Assembly: GCA_008973525.1 (NCBI GenBank)
Contig: WACJ01000469.1
Location: 1 to 64,000, forward strand
Length of the DNA stretch: 64,000 nucleotides
Origin: Stenopsyche tienmushanensis
Lineage: Eukaryota; Arthropoda; Insecta; Trichoptera; Stenopsychidae
Direction: 5' to 3'
Shown here: piece after piece, positions 23,600-35,200 of the stretch
Position numbering within the stretch: the stretch's first letter is position 1
Layout of the letters: every line of letters starts with the position of its first letter
Position numbers and translations under genes: made by a program
Notes under the pieces: model-generated
Told to the model about the DNA's origin: nothing
Database searches by the model: none
Seen by the model: the letters and a program-made list of their open reading frames with translations, nothing else

Positions 23600-24434
23600 A
23601 CAATATGCGATTTGAAATATGGGGCGCGACCGGTCGACGGCTCGTTTCGAATTGACGTTTGCGTCTTTGCGAACGTCAATTTTTCCAAAATCGGCATCAG
23701 ATGCGAAAGGGAAAGGCGAAGAGTCCGCAGCGGAAGAGTCGGGCGAGAGGGCGAGCCGAGAGGGCGAGTCCGGAGGCGAGGCGAGAGGGCGAGGCGAGAG
23801 GGCGCGACGCGTGCGCGGGGAGGCGCGCCTCTCCTCAGTCTCCTCTGGGCGTCGCCTCGCGCCGGCGGCGTCTCCTTCCGACCTCCGCCCTCCGCCCTTC
23901 GCCCTTCGCCGCGTGGGCCGTTCCCTCGGTAATCTTCTTCGTCCGTCTCCCGGACTCTCGCGGACGGCGGTCTCCTGCGTCTCGCGCGATCGCAGGGCCC
24001 GACTCCGACGCCGCCGAGCTCCGACGGCCCCCGGAGCGCTCGCCCGGTAGGCGGGGGCGCCGGCCCGCGGACCGTCGGCGGGGCCTCCACCGGTCGACGG
24101 CGCCCCGCCGCCTCCGCTCGGCGCCCGCGACCGCGCGTCGGGGACCGGCGGCGTCGAGGGCCGGAGCCGCCGGCCGGGAGACTCCGGTCCGAGGGGGGCG
24201 CGCCGCCGCCGCGGGGGAGCGGACCGGCCCCCGGGCCCTCCCCCGGGCCGGAGGCGGGGCGCCCTCCGGAGCGCGTCCGGCGCCGGCCTGACGCTCGCCC
24301 TCCGACGGACAGATCTCTCCCGGACCGGCTCGGAGGGCCTCCGTCCGATGAGTCCCCGTCCGAGATGCCGGCGAGCGGCCGCGGGGAGGACGTCGCCGGG
24401 ACGCCGCGGGGCGGGAGGGCGCTGAGCCCCCGCG
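23600..24434 (+). promoter_or_regulatory. CpG-island-like promoter / 5' UTR region of Nmdar2
   Basis: Composition changes sharply at about 23620 from AT-rich to very GC- and CpG-rich, ending at the Nmdar2 start codon at 24435. Long open frames exist here on both strands, but they are Arg/Pro/Ala/Gly low-complexity text typical of GC-rich DNA and not proteins. I infer promoter plus 5' UTR from position alone; I see no definite TATA box or initiator. Confidence 0.45.
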
Positions 24435-26295
24435 ATGCGGCCCCCGGCCTCCTCCCTCGGGCTCCTCCTCCTCGTCTCCGTCTGCGCCCCCCGGTGCCTC
24501 CGCGGCGGGGAGGCCGAGCCGGAGAAGGGCCGGAGGAGTCCCTCCGTTCCGCTCGACGTCGGTCTGATAGTTCCGAAGACGAACTTCGGCGTCAGGGAGT
24601 ACATTAGGGCGGTCAACGCGGCCGTCGGCGGCCTCCACAGGGGCCGCGGCCAGAAGCTCTCCTTCCTCAAGCGCTACGTCCTCACTCCGAAGCAGGTCAA
24701 CCTCGTCATGTTCTCGCTGACTCCGAGCCCGACAGGTACGAACCCGCCCCGTCCTCCGCGACCGCGGCCCTCCGCACCTCCGGCGGGCGAGCCTCGCGAC
24801 CGGCTCGGGTCCGCCTCCGAGTCGTCCTCGGAGACGGATCGCCGGAGTCGGATCCGCGCCCCCTCCGGTCGGGACGCGATCCGACTCCGGAGCGCGGGGG
24901 CGCCTCGCCCGCCGGCCCCGCGGCCTCGGACTCGTCCGACGGGGGGAGACCGGAGCGCGCCGTCCGGAGGCGGACCGTCGCGCTCCGAGCGCCCCTTCCG
25001 ACTCTCGTCTCGTTTCAGCGATCCTGAACTCCCTCTGCAAGGAGTTCCTGTCGGTCAACGTCTCCGCGATCCTCTACCTGATGAACTACGAGCAGTACGG
25101 GAGGTCGACGGCGTCCGCGCAGTACTTCCTCCAGCTCGCCGGCTACCTCGGGATCCCGGTGATCGCCTGGAACGCGGACAACTCCGGACTCGGTGAGTGC
25201 GCCGCGGTCCCGACGCGGCCCCTCCCCCGGGGGGGGGCTCGTCCTGACCGAGCCGCCCGTCGTCTCCGCAGAGAGGCGGGCGTCGCAGTCGACCCTTCAG
25301 CTGCAGCTGGCGCCGTCGATAGAGCACCAGACGGCGGCGATGCTGAGCATCCTCGAGCGCTACAAGTGGCACCAGTTCTCCGTGGTGACCTCGCAGATCG
25401 CCGGCCACGACGACTTCATCCAGGCGGTCAGGGAGAGAGTCGGCGAGATGCAGGTGAGCGAGCCGCCCCCGGAGGCGGAGACGGACGGCCCCCGCGGCGC
25501 CCGCGCCGACGGCGGCGGGCGCCCCGGGGGCGGCGACCGCGACTCTGACGCCGCCGGCCCTCCGAGCAGGACAGGTTCAAGTTCACGATCCTCAACTCGG
25601 TGCTCGTGACGAAGAACGGCGACCTCGTCGAGCTCGTGGACAGCGAGTCGCGCGTGATGCTGCTGTACGCGACGCGCGAGGAGGCGATGCACATCCTCGC
25701 GGCGGCGCGGGACCTGCACATCACCGGGGAGAACTACATCTGGGTCGTCACGCAGAGCGTCATCGAGAACCTCCAGACGCCTAACCAGTTCCCCGTCGGG
25801 ATGCTCGGTGAGCGCTCCCCCTCCGCCCCGCCGGCCGCGCGCCTTTCCGCTCGCCGACTGAGCCTTCTCTCTCTCCGCAGGGGTCCACTTCGACACTTCC
25901 TCCGCGTCCCTGGTCAACGAGATAACGACGGCGATCAAGGTGTTCGCGTACGGCGTCGAGGACTACGTGTCGGACGCGAGGAACGCGAAGAGGCCGCTCG
26001 GCACGCAGCTCTCCTGCGAGGGTCCCGGAGACGCCCGGTGGCCCGCCGGAGACAGGTGGGTCGGTCGGGAGCCGCCCCGGCGCCCCGGGGCCGCCGCGGG
26101 TCGTCCCCGGGGCGTCCGAGCTGACGCCTCCGTCGTCTCCCCCGCAGCTTCTTCAAGTACCTGCGCAACGTCTCCGTCGAAGGCGACCAGGGCAAGCCGA
26201 ACGTCGAGTTCACGGCGGACGGAGATCTGAAGGCGGCCGAACTCAAGATCATGAACCTGCGGCCGGGGGTCTCCAAGCAGCTCGTCTGGGAGGAG
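24435..26295 (+). CDS. Nmdar2: Nmdar2 exons 1-6: signal peptide and amino-terminal domain
   Basis: Six exons with introns of only about 70-280 bp, all very GC-rich. Exon 1 (exon B, 24435-24735) carries the leader [10 protein letters not shown] and the first ATD segment ([18 protein letters not shown]). Exons 2-6 contain [92 protein letters not shown] and [13 protein letters not shown]. This is the LIVBP-like fold that modulates gating and directs assembly. Exon 6 ends at residue 406 in phase 0, followed by a 2.6-kb AT-rich intron. Confidence 0.93.
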
Positions 26296-29200
26296 GTGAG
26301 TCGAATCTCGTCCGACGGTGAAATATTTGACGTTTTCAAATTCAGTTCGAAATTTCCGAGGTCGTCGTCGGACGGAGACATTTGAAAATACAAAAAAAAT
26401 ACACTTTCGTTCCCAGTCGTTCCGCGGGGCGACTCGTCGCAGTGCGCGAGGGGTTTCTGAATGCGATAAAAAATGTTTTCGGTCGGGGAGGAGTCCGAAA
26501 CAGTTCGCGAAACTTTGGAGAATTCAAAATTTCGCTTTTTAATATCGCGTTGCATATAAATTAGAAAGGCTTCTTCTTTGCGTTCTTTCCGAAACGGAAA
26601 AACTCTCAGTTGATATTTCGACACATTTCAATTTGAGAATTTCAAAACACTCGTTCGACTCTGGGATCGATCGATAACTTGTCGACTTTCTTTCGGAATA
26701 TAATATTTAATTTACGCAATCTGCGTTTTGAGAACTTGCATTGCTCGTTATTGTTAAAATTCAATAATGCGCAGATTCCAAATGCGGGTCGGCTAGAGTC
26801 CGAACGGATCGAAAGACTCGAAAGACTGATTACAAAAAATGATTCCCATACGGACGGCTCGAACGGTTTTAGAATCTAATGTTGCATTACAAAACTTGCC
26901 ATGTTTGGTGCGGTTTCAGATTCAATCAAAAAAACTTCGACTGACTACACAAATGAGCCAGTTTCGATGGAAAGGATGCCACGAAAAAGCTACCTCCGAA
27001 AGACGATGTCAAAAATTAAAACATTCTCTAAGCTTTCCGTCACCATGATGTATTTACTAGAACTCGACTCTAATAATGGGAATATCGATATCATATATAA
27101 TTGATACAGGGTTCAGAATTGCATACGGTGTACTGAATACATATCATGGTGGCGCGCGTGTGTTTTTAGCACGGTAACGGAAAAGTTAATATCATATCGT
27201 CCAATCCAAGCGCGACATAATTTTTATAGTTTTTTTTTTGTAGATGTTTTAACATTACGGGTTCGACTCCTCAAAATATTTTAATATCACCTTTTTCGTT
27301 TGGCAAAAGGGGATGAAAGTCACGCAAGGCAAATTTTAGCGTAAGCGGTACATAAGACAAATTTTCGGATTGTAATACGTGAATTTAAGGCAACAATGAA
27401 ATATCACATTTTTAGCCTCGATCCCTTCGATATACTAATCGCAATAATAAAATCCATTTATCGTTTTCCCATTTTGATAAGGGAATAAAAATAATGTAAT
27501 TTTATACCATCCGACTTTCATCTATTTTCATTTTAATAGAAACGCAAAGCATTATTGCTTCAATGTGCTCGCAAATTTAAACTATCATCAGATTCATTCG
27601 AAATGTATCTGTCAATCTTATATACTAATAATCCTTTATTGAAAAGAGCATTTATTAATACATCAGTACTTAAATCTAGCGAATAATATTGTATATCGAT
27701 CGATCATAGATATCACATGACTCGAGGTGGCTTTTAGCAATCCCTCGTATGGAACTATTGCCAACCATTTTGTCGTGAGAAAATATGTTCCATGCATACG
27801 GGCGACAGCCATACCTGTAGATTTGAACCCGAGACAATCGAGTCACTAGTCCGACTGCTCGATCGCAGGATTACCTACGAATCGAATAATACGGGACATC
27901 TTAATTACAAAAAAAATAGTGTATCGATTAGTTAACAGGGGGGAAAATGGAAGAGAGAACGCTTTCATGAGAAAATTTAAATACGAACTAAACTAAACTT
28001 AAATTCGTTTACTACTGCCGATCTTATAAAAGATGAAATTTTCCATGTGTTCATTAATGTTTTTAGCGAAAATCTTATTACTCGATCTTCATACTTAATA
28101 TGATTACTATTAGTAATATAAAATTAAAGAATATACGGCTCGGGCTACTCAAATTATTAATATATTCAATATATTTATACACAGCTCATTAAAAAAGTCC
28201 ATAATAATTATTAAACATCACTTTTTACATTTCAATATACACTTGAGTCTGTTTTTATGCAATAGACACGTTCCACGGGGAGTAGCAAAAAAAATCGCAT
28301 AAAAAGATTCATACTACATATAAAACTGGGAGACAGGTTATATTATTTTTAAAAACCGTATAACTTCAAATCAATGTAATAGAATGTATCAAATTTTTAT
28401 GCGTTTTCGCATAAAAAAATCTTTGTTTTCTATTGAAAAATGATGGATAGGTTCCATTATTTTTGAAAACCGCATAAAAAAGATCCGCATAAAAAAACCC
28501 AAGTATAACTAAAACTATTATTTTGATCAAATCTCAAAATATTCTCGACGTTTAAGCCAGAATACAAAAAGAATACTGCACGTTGTGTATTCGTTTTATC
28601 TGAATCTATAAAACTTCGTTTCCATTTTTTTAAGCGCAGGGTTTAAAATAATTATAATTATCAGGTTTAAATTTAAACTAAAGTGCGCGCAGAACGAAGA
28701 AACCACATTTTTTACTTTCAGGGACTGGAAGATTTTCCATTTGAAACTTATCATTGTTTTGAAACTCGCCGGGAATAAAATCAAATTACAGAATTTTTAC
28801 AGTAATTCAATCCAGAAATAAAAATATTCGGATCGTCAGTATTTCGAGAGAATTCTTTGCGCTCGGTTTCGACAATTTTCTATTTCGTCTTCTATTCGAC
28901 GAGTGATACGAAATCTTCTCCGTTTTCAGATAGGCGTGTGGAAGTCGTGGCAGAAGGAGGGATTGGATATCAAAGATATCGTCTGGCCGGGAAACAGTCA
29001 CACCCCGCCGCAGGGAGTCCCGGAAAAATTTCATTTGAAGATCACGTTTCTGGAAGAGCCGCCCTACATCAACCTCGCACCGCCCGACCCCATAACCGGA
29101 AAGTGCTCCATGGACCGGGGAGTCCTCTGCCGAGTCGCCGTCGAGCACGACATCGGAGAGTGAGTCGGACTTCTCGCCTATCTTATCCGTCAGGCGGAGA

Positions 29201-32200
29201 TCAAAATTTCTCTTTTTAACATTGAACTCTGCCTAAATCGTTTTCCTCGAAACGAACGCGTCTAATTTTCAGCCGATCGATCTAGTTTTGAAGAATCAGG
29301 TCAAAGCCGTTGACCCATTTTCGTCGAGCGAAGGCTGCATCTGCGGAAGGAGCCGAACGAACGACGCAGAGCATCGTTCGTCAAATTGGCTCCTCAAAAC
29401 GGGAAATTTATTTCTAAAAAGTTTAGTTCGTTCCGTTCGACGCGATTTTTCGACCGGTGATTGATTTGCACGACTTTGCTATAGTCGTTATCATAATCGA
29501 ATTAAAGAATGTGTTAAAAGAGAAATAAAAACAATAAAAAAAGCTTGAATAAAAGTAAGCACACCTCCAGTAGATTTGAGTCCGAGTCGATAGCTAAGCT
29601 GCGAAACTGTCTGCGGTTCGATTTCAAGTTTACAGAAAATTTGAAAATCCTTAACCTATTTCGTCGAAATAATGATTCTGATTCGAATTTTAAACTGACG
29701 AGTTAAATTGTAGGAAAATGCCTAATTGATGACGATTTTGCAAAATGCAATCGTTCTGCCCTCGTTGAAAAAATCATGTCTCAAATGAGTGGAGGATTTC
29801 ATATCTGCGAGTGTATCCGCATCGACTGCAGTCAGAAGAGTCGAAGATACAACGAGCCCATGCGAAAGAACAACTCGAACGGAAGGTTTTCGACGTTTTT
29901 TTTTTCATCAAGCTCGGACGAGAGCTAAGATGACGCTCGACTCGAGTACTTATTTATACGAAAGTAAAAATTGAACGAATTGAAAAACTAGTCGGATTAA
30001 AAAGTTTTATAGACAAAGGCAAGCAACGACAAGTCGGTATATATTCTCATTCGTATGAAACAATTATCGATCTAAAATTAATGTAGAATCTGCATAATAA
30101 ATAAATAAATTCCGATTCATGGGTCACCTTCGACAATATCTCAAGACGAAAGATGGAAAGTGTTAAAAACCTATGCATTTTCATTGCATAATCAACGAGC
30201 AGACGTCGCGTGAGACATTTTCGGAAGCAACGTCCGTTATAATATCAACAGTAAAATTCATTCGGAAGACTGGTCTGAATCATCGTTAATTTAATTTTTT
30301 TCGACACGATCGAAGCCGAATACCCACATTTGTTATGCCGTACCGAAATAATAACATATAAGAAAAGAAGCAAGGAGACATCTAATAGAGGAGGGAAAAA
30401 ATTGGACAAAAATAAATATGCGTTTTTAAGTAATCTTATTTTAGAATTGCGATTATTAAAAAAAAATTCTGACGTATCTCATTAAAACTATTTTACCGAC
30501 GAAGCTTCTCTGTCACGTCGCAACGAAACGTTTTGAAAAAATATACAATTTAGATGTGCGTCCCGATTGCGGATCGAAAGACAAAAACGAATTTTAGCCA
30601 ACAAAAGCACCGGTTATACGGGAGCGGAGATAACACTCGACAATGCCTGCTTTCTTTTGTTCCTCTGCAAATTTCATCAGCCCGCTCCCCGTCGGATGGC
30701 GACTGACGACTCTTTCTAACATGTCGCTAATTTCAATTCAGATTCGGTCGAAAACGCTATTTCAATCTTCACATCGCGCGCCTTTCTACTTGACGAGATT
30801 TCGTTGCTTGTTTTGAAGAAATTTTTCCCATACATTATTTTATCGATCGAATACATAATTCGGACAGCGATCCGAAGTCCGTCTCCGGCGCGCGCGGAGC
30901 GTCCGAGGAGCGCGAGAGACGACACGCGACGAGAAAAGCTACCGAAACGACGCGTCCGTCGGTGACTCGATCGTCCTTTTTCGAATTAAATATGCAACGA
31001 CGTTGACATTTATGTTCGTCTATGAGAAAAAAGTACACATAAAAAGCACAACGAAAGCGAAACGATCGTCGTGAGATTTGCGCCGAGCGTTTGAAATCGC
31101 CGAAGACGCATCGCCGCTCGTTCGGTCGATTCTGATCTCGCTCTCGTTTCAGATTGGATCCGGGAGCGGCCCACAGGAACGGATCGCTCTTCCAGTGCTG
31201 CTCGGGCTTCTGCATCGACCTCCTGGAGAAGTTCGCGGAGGAGCTCGGGTTCACGTACGAGCTGGTGAGAGTGGAGGACGGCCGGTGGGGCACTCTCGAG
31301 GGCGGAAAGTGGAACGGACTCATCGCGGATCTGGTCAACCGAAAGACCGACATGGTACGCGCGAAACTTCGGAGGGCCCCTCCGGCGCCGGGTCGGATGC
31401 TAAGCGTCGCCGATTTTCACGTTCAAGGTGATGACGTCTCTGATGATCAACTCGGAACGCGAGGCCGTCGTCGACTTCAGCGTGCCCTTCATGGAGACGG
31501 GAATAGCGATAGTGGTCGCCAAACGGACGGGGATCATCTCGCCGACGGCCTTCCTGGAACCGTTCGACGCGGCGTCCTGGATGCTGGTACGCGGGCTCGG
31601 AGCGCTCCGGCGTCCGCGGCTTCGCGTCTCCTCACGCGAGCGTTCGTGTCGTTTCAGGTGGGGGTGGTGGCCATCCAGGCGGCCACTTTCATGATCTTCC
31701 TGTTCGAGTGGCTGTCGCCGAGCGGCTTCAACATGAAGCTCTCCCTGAGGACGGACACGCCCAACGCTCCCCACAGGTTCTCCCTCTTCCGGACCTACTG
31801 GCTCGTCTGGGCCGTGCTCTTTCAGGTCAGATCCGACGCTCGCGACGGTCGATCGACGCGCCGACGCGACCGTCGACGACCGACCGACTCCTCCCTTTCA
31901 GGCCGCGGTCCACGTCGACTCTCCGCGGGGCTTCACCGCTCGCTTCATGACCAACGTGTGGGCGATGTTCGCCGTGGTCTTTCTCGCCATTTACACCGCC
32001 AACCTCGCTGCGTTCATGATCACCAGGTCTGCGTCCGCGTCTTCGATCGTCGCTCTCGATTTTTCTTTCGAGACGAGCGCAGTCCGACTGATTATTTTTA
32101 TCGTTTCAGAGAAGAGTTTCATGAATTTTCCGGGTTGGACGATCATCGCTTGGCCCGTCCGTTTTCTCACAAACCGATGTTCAAATTTGGTACAATTCCA

Positions 32201-35200
32201 TGGAGTCACACTGATTCCACGCTAGCTAGATATTTTAAAGAAATGCACGCTTATATGAGAACGTAAGACAACACTTTGTGTTTAAAAAAAACGACTGTTG
32301 CAGACGATCGGTTATTTATTCGGTCCGATTGACATTTTCAGCTTCAACAAGACGAGCGTCACTGAAGGAATTGGAGCCGTTTTAACTGGAGAAATGGACG
32401 CTTTCATTTACGACGGAACCGTATTGGACTACTTAGTATCGCAGGTGTGGCAATTCAACTTTTTAAAATAAAATATAATTTCGTCTATAAATGCGTACGC
32501 ATCAGGAAGGTCCTTATTTAGGTAAAAAAAAACTTTTTCGAATATTCGACCGACCAACATCTGATTTGATTTTTCACCCTAAAAAACTATTTCAGTGCTT
32601 TTTGTTTGTTTTTAAAACAATATTTAGGGGTCGCTACCGAGGTTTGAATTTTAATTTAAAAAACTAAAACACCGTATTAACGACAAACTTGCATTTATTT
32701 ATATAAACATTTACATGTAAAATGAATCTTTAGATTACAAATAAGGTTACCCTTTTATTATTAGTCATATATATTCAGGATACAAGCGCTGCTTTTTTTG
32801 TATCGGGATATTTCTTTCAGTAATCTTTTACCAACAAAGACGATCATCATCAATTTATTATATTCCTCCGTTGAGGCAACACTACTCTCGGCAATATCGT
32901 TCACTACCCGCATAGAATGGACTTTTTTTTGCAACTTTAATATCAAAGTCATCCTTTCGAGGACAACATCTTTATTTAAAAACTTTGATGAGATACCTAA
33001 AACCTGGAAAAATGCCTTCTATGCCTCGTTCAGCGATATGTTCGACATCGATGCTTTTTCTTTTTGGGTAATCCTCTATATCTTCGATTCTCAATGCATC
33101 TACCATATTTTTCTTATCTCGAACTAAAAGTTCGTCGTCAAAAAATGCAAACGATACCGACTCTTTCGACAAGTATCATAAATGGTCCAGTATTTTTTTC
33201 ATGGGGACTTTGGCCATTGTTCGGTTTATACTTTCAAAAGGTGCAAGGTCTTTTAATTATTGTGAGTCATTTCTCGGCGCTGAATATTGAACAGGGGCTT
33301 GAAATCAGTATTTTGTATATATCATGACTGTGAAAATATATATATCTTTCGCTGTCGTCTCTTTCTTTTTCGTCAGTTTAAACTGACGCTTAAATAGGAA
33401 AATCTTCAAACAATATACAGCTTCAGCCGTCCGTCTGGTACGATGAAGACCTGCAGGCTTCCTAAATAAAACTCTTTTTTTCCAGAAATTCTTCCAAGTA
33501 AATTATGGAAAGATCGAGCAGCTCTCTGTGGTCATTTCGAGGTTGAAACGGTTTTAGAGTAAACGAAATCCTGTCTGCAGCAAAATCTTCTATAATTTTT
33601 GAGAATGTGTTATCATAAAGTAATGTTTTATAATCACTTGGATCAATTTTGTCCCAGTTCTTCTTAAATCTTTCAAACGATTAGATATAAGGAGCACTAG
33701 ACGATCGAGCGATTGACTCACTGCAGCTTCTAATATAATTTCCATATTATGATAGCGACGAGCCGGACGAAGCTTATCTTTTTTTTATTTTCTGCTCTAG
33801 AAGAACACAAACTCCATTTCTCAAATCGTTATTTACAGCTGCAGTGTCAAAACATAAACGTATTACTTCACCGATAGAAGGTAACTTTGATTAATACAGA
33901 TTTGGTGTTGATTGGTCGATAAGCCAAATATTGGTTTTATTTCTAGTCAATAAACTACCGTCACTGCTCGTGGACACCGCGATACGTCGAAACGAGTGTG
34001 TATAATTGAGGAAACAAAAAGCGCGCGCTCTCGCTGATGACCGAGTTCGAAATGAGGTTTAGGGCAGGGTTCAATCTCAACGCGTACCCGCGGGAGAGGA
34101 TTAGGAAGGGTAACTTTAGTGAAGTAGTGAGTCTTTCTGTATGCTATTCCATTTCAAAATAGACTAATAAACATAACAGAATAGATGAGCCGGATTCATA
34201 GTCGAGTGGCCATACGACTCTTTCCCGAAACTTTGACCTACGGCAGTGACCTCTGAAACCTTTTTTTAAAAATTAAAAAAACACGTCTTCATTTTTTTGG
34301 AGCAGAAACCCATACGACGGGGTGACCGCCCAATTTTTTAAAAGTCGAAAAATAAAAACCGTGCGTGCGTTCGATCGAAACGATCGCCGAAATATTAAAC
34401 GTTAACATTCGACGCGAATTCGGTCATCGATATATTTAACGGTATTTTTCATGCTATATTCAATAGTAATGCGAGACGAACGTACATTTTCAGGACGAAG
34501 ACTGTCGGCTGCTGACGGTCGGGTCGTGGTACGCGATGACCGGATACGGCTTGGCTTTCAGCAGAAACTCCAAATACGTCCAGATGTTCAACAAGAGACT
34601 GTTAGACTTCAGAGCCAACGGAGACCTGGAGAGGCTCAGAAGGCGAGCGCGGGACCGACTCTCTCCCGAGCGTCGCTCCTCCGCCGGCTCTTCACGCTGC
34701 GGTCTCGCTGTCTTTGCAGGTATTGGATGACGGGCACCTGCAAGCCCGGAAAGCAGGAACACAAGTCTTCCGACCCCCTGGCGCTGGAGCAGTTTCTGTC
34801 GGCGTTCCTGCTGCTCATGGCGGGAATCCTGCTGGCGGCGCTGCTCCTGCTGATGGAGCACATGTATTTCAAATACGTGAGAAAACACCTGGCCAAGTCC
34901 GACCGGGGGGGCTGCTGCGCCCTGGTCTCCCTGTCCATGGGTAAAGATCCGCGCGAACCCGGCCGCGCTCCGAGCGCTCCCGGCTCGGGGACGCTGAGGG
35001 GACGCATTCTTTCAGGCAAGTCGCTGACTTTCCGGGGGGCCGTCTTCGAAGCGACGGACATAATCAGACAGCACAGGTGTCAGGATCCCATCTGCGACAC
35101 GAGGCTCTGGAAGGCCAGACACGAGCTGGACATGGCGCGCCTGCGGATCAGGCAGCTGCTCAAGGAGATGGAGGCCCACGGAGTCAGACCGCCCCACAGA

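Larger units (their letters stand above)
26296..28929. other. Nmdar2 intron 6, AT-rich, with SINE and MITE insertions
   Basis: The intron contains the SINE at 27724-27893 and the MITE at 28240-28504, both described separately. I see no additional exon. Composition drops from GC-rich to AT-rich within about 100 bp of the exon 6 donor. Confidence 0.6.

Noticed and set aside
23555..24670. Long minus-strand open frames opposite the Nmdar2 first exon
   Set aside because: They are Arg/Pro/Ala/Gly-rich text caused by lack of stop codons in very GC-rich DNA, overlap a well-supported plus-strand exon, and match no family.
27823..27893. Possible tRNA gene
   Set aside because: A- and B-box-like motifs are present, but no cloverleaf with paired acceptor ends can be drawn, and the sequence recurs with a fixed non-tRNA body. 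It is a SINE.
29575..29640. tRNA-like motif (GATAGCTAAGCTGCG and GCGGTTCGATTTC)
   Set aside because: The two motifs are too close together for a tRNA and no stems form. Probably chance.
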